Positions 32,443 through 40,480 of a DNA stretch of 44,982 bases are shown one piece after another. Each line of letters opens with the position of its first letter. Within the stretch, counting starts at the first letter, position 1. The DNA is from CAZOKZ01 sp964580585. GTDB lineage: Bacteria; Sumerlaeota; Sumerlaeia; SLMS01; JAHLLQ01. Location: assembly GCA_964580585.1 (NCBI GenBank), contig CAZOKZ010000037.1, positions 1 through 44,982 on the forward strand, read 5' to 3'. Under the pieces are notes generated by a model that made no database searches, had not been told where the DNA came from, and saw only the letters and a list, made by a program, of their open reading frames with translations. Made by a program: the position numbers and the translations under genes.

Positions 32443-32951
32443 GGTGTTGTCATTCCCGTGTGTGAGATGTGTTTATTTCTCCGTCCCTCCTTCGTTGGGG
32501 ACGGAGTCAAAACTTCGGTAAATCTTGATCATTATCATCATGTTGGAGAGAACAACAGCAGGAGCACAACCGATTTTTTCTTCAGGACGTTTTCCTGGGG
32601 CGTATCTCAACTTTGTTGCCATAGATTAAAGGATTCACCACAAAGCCACGAAGGTCACAAAGCAACACGAAGAAACACGAAGAAAAAAATGTATTCACTT
32701 ATTTTCAACCAACGCTTCCTGAGAAGTTGAAAACGCTGTTTTTTGATGGATTTTTTCGCTCGTTCGCCATTGAAGCGCGAGAAAATTGTTAACTGGCAAA
32801 AAGGCTCTTCGTGTTTTCTTTGTGTCTTCCAGCTTGTCCGCCATAGCCTTGGCGCAGGCGGGTGCCTTTGCGGTTTGTTTTTTTCTTCGATTTGGGTACA
32901 AACTGAAGATGCGCCCGTTTTCCTGGTCTGTCATTTCGACGGTTTGAATTC
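32443..32951. repeat. 509-bp non-coding repeat island upstream of RAYT
   Basis: No gene is supported. It holds, in order: a GGGACGGAG hairpin (separate entry), a CACGAAG-type repeat at 32634-32689 with several GAAGAAACACGAAG units, and an inverted copy at 32803-32879. The latter is interrupted by a GC-rich imperfect palindrome (32835-32862) with CCGCC and GGCGG arms around GCCTTGGC. The rest is AT-rich and featureless. Confidence 0.7.
32479..32506. repeat. GGGACGGAG hairpin upstream of RAYT
   Basis: CTCCGTCCC (32479-32487) pairs with GGGACGGAG (32498-32506) across a ten-base loop. It is 36 bp before the RAYT start and mirrors the hairpin 43 bp after its stop. There is no T-run on either side, so termination is not a sufficient explanation. 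Confidence 0.8.
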
Positions 32952-33755
32952 TCAGATGGGCGACATGAAAACCAGAATCCATCGCGTCAGGATGAAGTTG
33001 CACAGAAGGATCAGCATCAGTGTTGCCACGACAGATACCGTGGTAGAACGCCCCACACCTTCTGCGCCGCCATGGGTATGGAAGCCAAAGTAAGACCCCA
33101 CCAATGCAATGATGTTTCCGAAGAAATACGTCTTGAATAAACCGGAGAACACATCCTCCAGATAAGCGAATTTTTTTGTGACGTGATAATATTCGACGGG
33201 ATGAATATTCAACGCGGTAGCCGCGACGATCATGCCGCCCAGGAAGGCCGCGATCAGGCAAAGAATCGTGATGAGCGGCAGAAGAAACGTCATGGCAATC
33301 ATACGGGGAGCGACAAGATAACGAATGGGATCGACGTTTAAGATATCCATGGCGTCAATCTGCTCGGTCACACGCATGGTGCCGAGTTCGGCGGCTATCG
33401 AAGCCGATACGCGCGCGCCGACCACAAAGGCGATGAACACGGGAATCATTTCACGCGCGTTGGCGATGAAGGAAATCGCCGGCACATAATTTTTTGCGCC
33501 GAACTTCATCATCTGCACGCCGGTTTGCAACACCATGACAAGACCGACGAAAATCGCTGTCGTGAGCGCTACGGGGAGAGACTTAACGCCGATCGACATC
33601 GCTTGATCCATAATCAAACGATAGTTCCAGGGCGGCGAGATGCAGCGATGCCATGCACGCAGGCAAAACCGCATCAGCATTCCCGTTTCGCGAACGAACC
33701 GCATGGTGACGGTGCCGAGCGCTTCGACAAATGTGTTGTTCAGATATTGTAACAT
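32952..33755 (-). CDS. MlaE-family ABC transporter permease
   Basis: 267 residues, about five transmembrane helices. The family core is intact: LVMVLQTGVQMMKFGA, MIPVFIAFVVGARVSASIAA then ELGTMRVTEQIDAM (the hallmark of MlaE/TGD1/YrbE permeases), RYLVAPRMIAMTFLLPLI, VFSGLFKTYFFGNIIALVGS and HGGAEGVGRSTTVSVV. MlaE moves phospholipids between inner and outer membrane together with an MlaF ATPase and an MlaD MCE protein. Neither partner is in the window; the gene on one side is the lipid A acyltransferase, on the other side the repeat island begins. The partners are probably elsewhere or were cut off by the insertion of repeats. Confidence 0.93.
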   Translation of the reverse strand: MLQYLNNTFVEALGTVTMRFVRETGMLMRFCLRAWHRCISPPWNYRLIMDQAMSIGVKSLPVALTTAIFVGLVMVLQTGVQMMKFGAKNYVPAISFIANAREMIPVFIAFVVGARVSASIAAELGTMRVTEQIDAMDILNVDPIRYLVAPRMIAMTFLLPLITILCLIAAFLGGMIVAATALNIHPVEYYHVTKKFAYLEDVFSGLFKTYFFGNIIALVGSYFGFHTHGGAEGVGRSTTVSVVATLMLILLCNFILTRWILVFMSPI

Positions 33756-33824
33756 GGGGCGGGCATTTGTCCATGGCGTGCGAATGAACTGCGGGTGTAT
33801 TGATGGGCGAGCCCGGCGGGAGGA

Positions 33825-34850
33825 TCAAGGGCTGTCTTTTGCGTCTTGTTCTCTTTCGCGCGCGCGTTTGCGTTTCTTCGCAAGACTCTTTTTCCACCGA
33901 CGTGCGGCTTTCTCGGTCGTTTTCCATCGGCGATGCATCCAGAAATATTGCGCGGGATGGAGACGCACCATGTCCTCGAGCACGGAGTTGAATTTTGTCA
34001 TGATGAGCATGATTTGTTCGTCGCGATTTTCGCTCGGGAAATCATGCGGCCAAATGGGAGGACACAAAACCACTCGGTGGCGCGTAGGGCCGAGACGAAT
34101 GATAAAAAATGGCACTAATGGAATCCCCTGCTTGATAGCGAACAAAGCGGGAGCGGGCGTGGTGGATGCCGGGCGTCCAAAAAACGGTGGGAAGATGCCC
34201 TCGGTACGCATATCCTGATCAGCGAGGAAATTGACGCTGAATCCATCTTTCAGCGCCTGCAGTATCTGGCGCGGCACGTTGTTCCCCCCCGTCCACAACA
34301 TGCGCAGGCCGTGCCGTTCACGCATGCTGGCCACCTGCGCCTGCATTAAAGGGTTATGAATTGGTTTGGCAAGCGTTGCCATGGAACAAAGTTTAGTAGA
34401 TACCCAGGCTCCCAGAATTTCCCAATCACCCAAATGCCCAGTGACCGCGATCCAGGGGGTTTGGGATTCCCGGAATGCTTGAACGTGTTCCATTCCATGT
34501 ACCTCGACCACTCTTTCCAACGCCCAATCGTTGGATTTATGTTGAAGGTACATCGATTCGATTGTCAGCATCATCAGAGACTTGTACGCTTCGCGCGTCA
34601 GACGGGCACGTTCCTTCTTGCTGATCGAACTGCCAAACGCGATATCCAGATTTTCATGAATGATTTTACGGCGAATGGGAAAAAACACCGAGAGTGCGAT
34701 GCCGATCATGCATCCAATGTTGTTTGCCAGCCCAAGGGGCAGGAGAGTGATCAGGCGGCCAAAAATCTTCAGCGCCCAATAACCGAGGTATTGATCGATA
34801 GTTGGCTTGGCAGTGTCCGGCACAGGAGGTTTCTCCGCGAAACGATCCAT
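33825..34850 (-). CDS. lipid A biosynthesis acyltransferase (LpxL/HtrB family)
   Basis: 341 residues from the ATG at 34850. N-terminal membrane helix (LITLLPLGLANNIGCMIGIALSVFF in two parts), the H-x4-E active motif in VTGHLGDWEILG (His139, Glu144), NFLADQD and GIFPPFFGRPASTTPAPALFA for acyl donor and lipid binding, and the terminal FWMHRRWKT. These enzymes add secondary acyl chains to Kdo2-lipid IVA at the inner membrane, so the organism should make lipopolysaccharide. The C-terminus has an extra Lys/Arg-rich tail of about 30 residues. It precedes the MlaE gene by 69 bp, both envelope lipid genes. Confidence 0.93.
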   Translation of the reverse strand: MDRFAEKPPVPDTAKPTIDQYLGYWALKIFGRLITLLPLGLANNIGCMIGIALSVFFPIRRKIIHENLDIAFGSSISKKERARLTREAYKSLMMLTIESMYLQHKSNDWALERVVEVHGMEHVQAFRESQTPWIAVTGHLGDWEILGAWVSTKLCSMATLAKPIHNPLMQAQVASMRERHGLRMLWTGGNNVPRQILQALKDGFSVNFLADQDMRTEGIFPPFFGRPASTTPAPALFAIKQGIPLVPFFIIRLGPTRHRVVLCPPIWPHDFPSENRDEQIMLIMTKFNSVLEDMVRLHPAQYFWMHRRWKTTEKAARRWKKSLAKKRKRAREREQDAKDSP

Positions 34851-34891
34851 CAGGAGCAAACGAGGGGGAGGTGGAGACGTCCAGAATGAAA

Positions 34892-34920
34892 ATCAGGCAA
34901 GGTGATGGACCTTGCCTGAT
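34892..34920 (-). terminator. strong hairpin between STAS-TPR and acyltransferase genes
   Basis: ATCAGGCAAGGT (34892-34903) pairs perfectly with ACCTTGCCTGAT (34909-34920) with a five-base loop. On the minus strand it is followed by TTTTCATT, so it ends transcription of the STAS-TPR gene. Confidence 0.85.
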
Positions 34921-34958
34921 GGGTTGATGGTGTCGATGGGTTCAATGCAGGTTGTCTC

Positions 34959-35687
34959 TTACAGACGTTGAAGGGTTGCCAGATGCTTTTTCGCGCGTTC
35001 GACGTGTTTTTGGTCGCCGCGCGAGGAGCTTAACTCCAGCACTTTTTCCCACGTTGCAATCGCTTCGTTTTGCCACTGTGGCTTTTTCTCGTAAACCACG
35101 GCCATGTTATTCAACGCGGGCAGGTAGTTCGGATCGACGACCATCACCTGCTTGTAGCACTCGATGGCACTCTCGAAATCGCGCTGACGCATATGTTCCA
35201 TCGCATCTTTGCAAAGCCGGTCGATTTTGTCTTTAGGTGAATCGGCTGCGCTCTCACCCCCGGAACCGGAAGGTGGTGCCTGAAATGTGGGAGAAGCCGA
35301 CTGAGGTGCCGCGCCGCTGGGTTCGCCTGTGGCGAGAAATTCCGGCTTGGCTAAATTTTTCACAACGTCAGCGGATTCCTGACCCGTGATGATATCGAAG
35401 ATCGAGTCCAGTTTCGAGACCAGTAAAATGTCGTTCACTCCCTTGGAGGGGGAGATCAAAACCAGATTTGCCCGACTTTTGTTCGAGGAGACCTTCATTC
35501 CGACCAACACGCCTAGACCGGCACTGTCGATGAAGTCCACTTTTGAAAGGTCCAGATTGACTTGGCTGATGCCCGGAACGATTCGGGGAACCACCGCGCC
35601 TTTCAGCCGGTCGCATTCGTCCAGTACAACACGGCCGGTTAATTGAACCAGGATCTTATTGTTGTTCTGGTAAATTCGGATTTCCAT
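34959..35687 (-). CDS. STAS domain protein fused to TPR-like repeats
   Basis: 242 residues. The N-terminal 105 residues are a STAS domain of the anti-sigma-antagonist type (SpoIIAA/RsbV): ILVQLTGRVVLDECDRLKG, then VNLDLSKVDFIDSAGLGVLV with the phosphorylatable Ser55, and the short helix VSKLDSIFDI. A Pro/Ser/Ala-rich linker (about 120-145) leads to a C-terminal TPR-like helical region (AMEHMRQRDFESAIECYKQV, YLPALNNMAVVYEKKPQWQN). STAS domains are dephosphorylated by PP2C/SpoIIE phosphatases and then bind a kinase or target; the FHA-GAF-PP2C protein at 37345 is the obvious candidate. Fusion to TPR is uncommon and suggests a larger complex. A GGGG-type ribosome binding site is not clear. Confidence 0.9.
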   Translation of the reverse strand: MEIRIYQNNNKILVQLTGRVVLDECDRLKGAVVPRIVPGISQVNLDLSKVDFIDSAGLGVLVGMKVSSNKSRANLVLISPSKGVNDILLVSKLDSIFDIITGQESADVVKNLAKPEFLATGEPSGAAPQSASPTFQAPPSGSGGESAADSPKDKIDRLCKDAMEHMRQRDFESAIECYKQVMVVDPNYLPALNNMAVVYEKKPQWQNEAIATWEKVLELSSSRGDQKHVERAKKHLATLQRL

Positions 35688-35799
35688 AGATTAGCTCGTC
35701 GTCCGTTGTCGTTATGTGCTTCAGGTATTTGAGCGATTGCCAAATCCTGAGAGAGTTCCCTCCCGTGTTCAAGCGGGAAAAGTGAAACAAAGGGAAAAA

Positions 35800-37146
35800 T
35801 TATGGGTTTTCTGACTTCTCGGGCGTATAGCCTTCTTCTGCGGCCAGTTCAGAGGCGCCTGGTTTTATCGCCAGAGCGCTCTTTTCCGATTCCAGATCGC
35901 TTAGTTTTTTCACGATATCGTCTTCGGTGAGCAGGATATTGTTGTAATAGGCGATCACTTTGATGACTGCGCGCACCTGTACAAGGTCCTCTTGCCCTGT
36001 TACCGACTGAATATCGACGAATTCAACCTCGTAGTGATCCGGGCCGTTGGAAATTTCGTACAGGAAGGACATGACTGCCGTGTTTGATCCGGTGAACATC
36101 AGTTCAATCGGAACGGCATTGGCGATTTGCGGGCGATTGTCTTCGGCACCTGCTTGATTGCGCTGCCCTCCGGCATTGGAAGACCCCGCGCTGTAGAAGG
36201 AACCGGTTACGTTCGCCGCATCTTGCTGGATGGCGGCTTCTTCTTTGGGCGGCCAACGCAGCGGTGTGTTTTCCCACATTTTGACCTGACCGATTTCACG
36301 AATGCCGTGCTTATTGGCCAGTTCGCAAAATTCCTTCAGGGCTTTCATTTGTTTGTAAGGACTAAAGCCGTCGTCTTTGTTTGCCCATTCGACGCGGAAC
36401 AGATCTTTCAATCGCTGGGTGTATTCTTCATCGGTCTGAATGCCGAGTTCATTTTTGGGAACTGCCTGCATGACGATGTCGATGCGATTGTAGGTATAAA
36501 GGAGGGCCGGGAGTTCCCCGAAGTAATCCTTCATCAACTCGCGCCGATTGACGTCGAGTCCGAACTGACGAAGTTGAAACTCGTACTCCTGCTCTTTGCT
36601 TTCCAGCAGGCGCGATTCCTCGGGAGCGGACTTGATTAGCTCGTTGGTGTCTTGTAACCGGCGGACCAAGTCGCTGACTTCGGTGGCGCCTTGAGTTACC
36701 GAATCGGGGAGACGATCGAGAATGAACCAGGAACGGTTGCTACCCAGGAACGTCAGCCGGGTGCCGTTGGGTTTGCGACTCATTTCCTGCAAATCGTGAA
36801 GAATGTCCCACGACAAGCCCAATTGAAGCTCAAGCAGTTTAGCACCGTCGCCAACTGCTTCACCGGCAAGGGCGGCGAATTCACTCGGAATTTCGACCCC
36901 ACTTTTGTTCAGCAGTTCGTAAAAACTGATCTCGTAATTGATCGTCTGGTATTCAAATCGATTGATATCAGCCCAAGCTTTGGGCGAGCCCTGGGACTCT
37001 AGTTTCGACTTTTCCGCTTCATAATTTTCCTTTGCAGAGCGAAAGGCCCGGGCACTTTTGTGGAAGATGGTAAAGTGCAGCGCCGCGATTGTCCCAACGG
37101 CAGCGATCACTCCCACGACAATCTTTTCTCTGTTGCCAATGCGCAT
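35800..37146 (-). CDS. PilO-like inner-membrane protein (Amuc_1100-type)
   Basis: 448 residues. One N-terminal transmembrane helix (KIVVGVIAAVGTIAALHFTI), a coiled-coil segment (about 35-55), a mixed helical middle part, and a C-terminal PIELMFTGSNTAVMSFLYEI followed by VDIQSVTGQEDLVQVRAVIKV, which has the ferredoxin-like strand-helix-strand pattern of PilO/GspM proteins. The same plan is known for the larger pilus-assembly-type proteins of the Verrucomicrobia (Amuc_1100). PilO sits in the inner-membrane platform of type IV pili. PilM/PilN genes are not seen, but the divergent neighbour encodes a signalling phosphatase, and the kinase-like protein at the window edge carries a pseudopilin-like end. 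Confidence 0.6.
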   Translation of the reverse strand: MRIGNREKIVVGVIAAVGTIAALHFTIFHKSARAFRSAKENYEAEKSKLESQGSPKAWADINRFEYQTINYEISFYELLNKSGVEIPSEFAALAGEAVGDGAKLLELQLGLSWDILHDLQEMSRKPNGTRLTFLGSNRSWFILDRLPDSVTQGATEVSDLVRRLQDTNELIKSAPEESRLLESKEQEYEFQLRQFGLDVNRRELMKDYFGELPALLYTYNRIDIVMQAVPKNELGIQTDEEYTQRLKDLFRVEWANKDDGFSPYKQMKALKEFCELANKHGIREIGQVKMWENTPLRWPPKEEAAIQQDAANVTGSFYSAGSSNAGGQRNQAGAEDNRPQIANAVPIELMFTGSNTAVMSFLYEISNGPDHYEVEFVDIQSVTGQEDLVQVRAVIKVIAYYNNILLTEDDIVKKLSDLESEKSALAIKPGASELAAEEGYTPEKSENP

Positions 37147-37344
37147 AGGAGAACCCGATGGATCAGGATAAAAATACGTAAATCTTCAAATACTCGCCTC
37201 ATCGTCCCCTCTATCTTATGGGTGTCAACCCAAATGCTCTTGCCCTCAAAAGAAGGAAAGATTCAGTTTGATACCCGAATATTTTGGGTACAGAATAATT
37301 ACCTGCTATTCTTGTATCCATCCTTTGATCAGGATTGATTTTGA
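37147..37344. promoter_or_regulatory. divergent promoter region with two GGGT/ACCC dyads
   Basis: TGGGTGTCAACCCA (37219-37232) and the 19-bp near-palindrome TACCCGAATATTTTGGGTA (37272-37290) share TGGGT/ACCCA half-sites, 53 bp apart. The second covers a possible -35 box TTGGGT (37284-37289), with TATTCT 17 bp downstream (37307-37312) as the -10 for the FHA-GAF-PP2C gene. It could be an operator for a dimeric regulator. Confidence 0.45.
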
Positions 37345-39096
37345 ATGCCTAAACTGACCATCCAGAGTGGTGTTGAAGCCGGCCGGGTTTTTCGCTTTAC
37401 GGGCGGTGCCGTCCGTATGGGGCGAAGCGTAAACAATGATTTGCAAATTGTCGATCGCCGGATGAGCCGCAATCATACGGAGATTTTTTTCAAAGACGGC
37501 GCGTATTTTGTACGCGATCTTGAAAGCAAAAACGGTACGCTGCATAACGGCTCTCCTGTTCTAAAACCCATCAAACTCAACTTCGGCGATCTTGTTCAGC
37601 TAGGCGATTCCACCATCCTGTTTGAAGACGATACGTCCGATTACAGCGCCGATATGACCAGCTTGATGGGTAGCCCTGCCGGGGTGAAGCGCAAGGACGC
37701 CAGCGGCTACCGTCTTGTGGACGAGCGCCAGTGGGGCGCTACGCGTGGCGAGTTGCGAGCCGGAATTCCCGCCAAAACTTCCGTTACGCTCTCCACCGAT
37801 CAGGGACGTGCGCTTAAAGACACCAACAAGCGGCTGGAAATCCTCTATCAGGTGACCGAAGCCATTCGTTCGGTTTTCGCGCTCGATGAATTGCTCGAGC
37901 AGATCATGGAAATCATCACGAACGTTATCCAGCCCGACCGTGCCTATCTGCTGTTGGCGGATAAGCAAACCGGTGAACTGGTCCCCGAGGTGATCAAGAG
38001 CACCAACAAGGAAGAAGACGTCGAGGTGAAGATTTCAACCTCGATCGTCGAACGCTGTATGAACGAAGGCGTTTCACTTCTCGTGTCCGACGCCGCCCAG
38101 GACGACCGATTTGCCGCCAGCGAATCGATCATCATGAACCGGATTCGCACCGCCATGGTGGCGCCACTCATTTACAAAGGCGAAACCCTCGGCGTTGTCT
38201 ATATCGATACCCACACGCGCATGTTGCCCTTCAGCCAGGAAGAACTCGAATTGCTGACCGGCATTACCAACCAGGCGGCGCTGGCAATTTCCAATGCCCG
38301 GCTGCACGCCCAGTTGGTCGAGCAACACAAGTTGGCACGCGAGATGGAAATTGCCCGCACCATCCAGATGAACCTGCTGCCCAAGGTTTATCCGGATCTG
38401 GACGGATACGAAATATCCGCCATGTCTCTGCCCGCCAAACATGTGGGAGGGGATTATTACGACTTCCTGAAACTGCCCGACGACCGCATTGGATTGGCGA
38501 TTGCCGACGTTTCGGGCAAAGGGGTGCCTGCGGCGATTCTGACCGCTACAACGCGCAGCTATCTCCAGAGCGAAACCCAGCACCCATCGTCCACAATTGC
38601 CGAGACAGTCGAGCGCATCAATCGCATGGTGCACCGCGACGTGACCAACGACATGTACGTCACCATGGCGTTGATTTACATGGATCCGAACAAAGGCGAA
38701 ATCGAGTACGTCAACGCGGGGCACTCTCATCCCGTTTTGATGGATAAACACGGCGAGATCCGCTTCCTCGACCAGGGCGGTTTGTTCCTCGGCATTATCG
38801 AGGAGAACAGCTACGAGTCCGCGATCGTCAAAATGTCGCCGGGCGACGTGCTGCTTCTCGACACGGACGGGGTGACGGACATTCAGAACATGAAGGGCGA
38901 ACCCTTTGGCGCGGAACGACTTTATGAATTAATGCGCAAGTGTATTCATCTCAGTTCTGAAGGCATGCGAAATGCTATCTATCAGGCCTGCTTGAAACAC
39001 CGTGGCGACGCCGAACAATTCGACGATTTCACCATGATTGTTTTGAAACGATTAAATCCGGAAGATTCTTCCTTCGACGAGATGGATTTTGATTGA
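37345..39096 (+). CDS. FHA-GAF-PP2C (SpoIIE/RsbU-type) protein phosphatase
   Basis: 583 residues. FHA domain at 5-95 (GGAVRMGRSVNNDLQIVDRR, MSRNHTEIF, SKNGTLHNG), so it binds a phosphothreonine partner. A linker with a helix (TNKRLEILYQVTEAIRSVF) leads to a GAF domain at about 165-325, then the PP2C/SpoIIE domain from about 340: EMEIARTIQMNLLPKVYPDL, HVGGDYYDFLKL, LAIADVSGKGVPAA, NAGHSHPVLM, VLLLDTDGVTDI and QFDDFTMIVLK, with all metal-binding Asp residues in place. This should remove phosphate from a STAS anti-antagonist such as the one at 34959. It lies divergent from the PilO-like gene and ahead of two small unknown genes. Confidence 0.95.
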   Translation: MPKLTIQSGVEAGRVFRFTGGAVRMGRSVNNDLQIVDRRMSRNHTEIFFKDGAYFVRDLESKNGTLHNGSPVLKPIKLNFGDLVQLGDSTILFEDDTSDYSADMTSLMGSPAGVKRKDASGYRLVDERQWGATRGELRAGIPAKTSVTLSTDQGRALKDTNKRLEILYQVTEAIRSVFALDELLEQIMEIITNVIQPDRAYLLLADKQTGELVPEVIKSTNKEEDVEVKISTSIVERCMNEGVSLLVSDAAQDDRFAASESIIMNRIRTAMVAPLIYKGETLGVVYIDTHTRMLPFSQEELELLTGITNQAALAISNARLHAQLVEQHKLAREMEIARTIQMNLLPKVYPDLDGYEISAMSLPAKHVGGDYYDFLKLPDDRIGLAIADVSGKGVPAAILTATTRSYLQSETQHPSSTIAETVERINRMVHRDVTNDMYVTMALIYMDPNKGEIEYVNAGHSHPVLMDKHGEIRFLDQGGLFLGIIEENSYESAIVKMSPGDVLLLDTDGVTDIQNMKGEPFGAERLYELMRKCIHLSSEGMRNAIYQACLKHRGDAEQFDDFTMIVLKRLNPEDSSFDEMDFD

Positions 39097-39263
39097 TTAG
39101 ACCGCACCTTTGAAGTTTACATTTTGCCCAGCACGATACGATCACTTGGTCCTTTTCGATCCCTCCGGACAACGATAACCACCTCGGGGGAATCGCCTTG
39201 CTTCTTCCGATTGTCAACAACCGCATAAAATTACGATAAAATTCCTTATAGAACGACATTCTG

Positions 39264-39292
39264 TTGACAACCCGAAGATTTTTTGGATAGTA
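39264..39292 (+). promoter_or_regulatory. sigma-70-like promoter for the 62-residue gene
   Basis: A perfect -35 box TTGACA (39264-39269) is followed 16 bp later by GATAGT (39286-39291) as the -10. It lies about 62 bp upstream of the ATG at 39354. The rest of 39097-39263 holds no recognisable element. Confidence 0.55.
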
Positions 39293-39353
39293 AACCGCTT
39301 AAGGTCTACATCTTGCCAACCATCGATATCGAATAACCTATGGGGGTTTAACA

Positions 39354-39542
39354 ATGAGAACGTTTGACAGCTGGATCGATAAGACGCCTGTTCCAATTAA
39401 TCCCGACAAGTTGCCCGCTTATCTGAAACCGATGAAGCCCCAGGCAGCAGCCTCGAATGAAAAAGACAGCCAGAATAATCCGGAAAATTCTACCCAGGCC
39501 TGGCATGATTATATCGCTGGATATGAAGAATCCGAACTCTGA
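39354..39542 (+). CDS. small protein of unknown function
   Basis: 62 residues, polar and without a membrane segment, rich in Asn, Gln, Pro and Glu; pI is probably acidic. The sequence starts MRTFDSWIDKTPVPINPDKL and ends in an acidic EESEL. A GGGGG stretch ends 6 nt before the ATG, and a good promoter stands upstream, which is why I treat it as real. No family is recognised. A hairpin follows 73 bp downstream. Confidence 0.5.
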   Translation: MRTFDSWIDKTPVPINPDKLPAYLKPMKPQAAASNEKDSQNNPENSTQAWHDYIAGYEESEL

Positions 39543-39614
39543 GTAAAAGACTGAAGATTGAGGACTTGCATTCAACCCCAGGGTGGGAATTCGGGAAGAT
39601 GTAACCTCGGGGGA

Positions 39615-39635
39615 CGGGCTGGGCAAGAGCCCGTA
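39615..39635. repeat. ACGGGCT/AGCCCGT hairpin
   Basis: A perfect 7-bp stem (39615-39621 with 39629-39635) and a seven-base loop. No T-run follows. It lies between the two small unknown genes and may protect the first mRNA end. Confidence 0.4.
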
Positions 39636-39683
39636 CAGGCGATTCAAAGGATTTGACCTGCGTCGAGTTTGTGTGGAGACTTG

Positions 39684-40469
39684 ATGCAGGTTTTTTGTTT
39701 AATCCCAAGCCGATTTGCAGGACCTTCGAGGTATCTTTTAAAGCGTGCCATAATGACCTCACCAGATCGTTTTCGTTTCACTTCGTCACTTTCGACGTTC
39801 CACGTCGTCTTCCTGGCCTGTCTGCTTTCCTGTCCAATTTCGACCGATGCAGACGATGCTCTCACTTCCACAACGCTTACCTTGGATTCTCTCTTTACTG
39901 CCACCCAACCACAGACGCGTCCCCCGATGATTCGGTGGCCAAAACTGGTTCAGCCCGAAGCCGACTCGCCTGCATCTGAACCGACGATAAACTCCTCCGA
40001 GACCGCTCCAACTTCCAAACCTGCAATCGATTTCGATGCGATCGATTTGCCTCGTCTGCCCATTCGAGGGACCATCAAGAAAGCTCCCAGTATTCGAGAA
40101 AGCGATACACCCCTCATGCAGGATCGAGGTCGGACGGCACAAATTAAACAAAATCAGTCGTTTGTCGAAATTGAAAATGAATTTACTCAGTTAAATTTAC
40201 GCCTGACACTGACCCCATTGGAGCGCCCGGAAGACAAACTTGTTTTACTCCTTCCCGCTGGACAGAGTGATCGGTTTTATCTCGTCCCCGGGGAATACGA
40301 TGTCTTGCGCGAGGTCTGGCGTCCATGGCCGGACAGCCTTCCCATGGAGGAGCATTTTCCTCGGCAGACGTTGCGAAGCGCCTGGACATATTCCGTGAAT
40401 TTGACGGCTTCCGAGGAGCGTATCCTGACCGCTTTTCTCGACGATCCGAGAAGGTCTCGGCGGTTTTAA
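39684..40469 (+). CDS. secreted or membrane-anchored protein of unknown function
   Basis: 261 residues from ATG 39684, which has GGAGA 5 nt upstream. An inner ATG at 39753 gives a more normal signal peptide (HVVFLACLLSCPIS core) but has no good ribosome binding site; either is possible. After the hydrophobic segment there is a low-complexity, Pro/Ser/Thr-rich linker (TQPQTRPPMIRW onward) and a C-terminal beta-rich domain of about 100 residues (FVEIENEFTQLNLRLTLTPL, DRFYLVPGEYDVLREVW), with GEYDV looking like a small beta-sandwich turn. I do not know a family. Its gene ends 11 bp from the convergent FHA gene. Confidence 0.6.
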   Translation: MQVFCLIPSRFAGPSRYLLKRAIMTSPDRFRFTSSLSTFHVVFLACLLSCPISTDADDALTSTTLTLDSLFTATQPQTRPPMIRWPKLVQPEADSPASEPTINSSETAPTSKPAIDFDAIDLPRLPIRGTIKKAPSIRESDTPLMQDRGRTAQIKQNQSFVEIENEFTQLNLRLTLTPLERPEDKLVLLLPAGQSDRFYLVPGEYDVLREVWRPWPDSLPMEEHFPRQTLRSAWTYSVNLTASEERILTAFLDDPRRSRRF

Positions 40470-40480
40470 ACGAGAACCGG

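Noticed and set aside
31664..32689. CRISPR array
   Set aside because: The repeats are seven-base units with drifting sequence, not 25-40-base repeats separated by unique spacers, and no cas gene is near.
32695..33261. 188-residue open frame on the minus strand overlapping mlaE
   Set aside because: It runs out of frame through the well-supported MlaE gene into the repeat island, and its translation is low-complexity.
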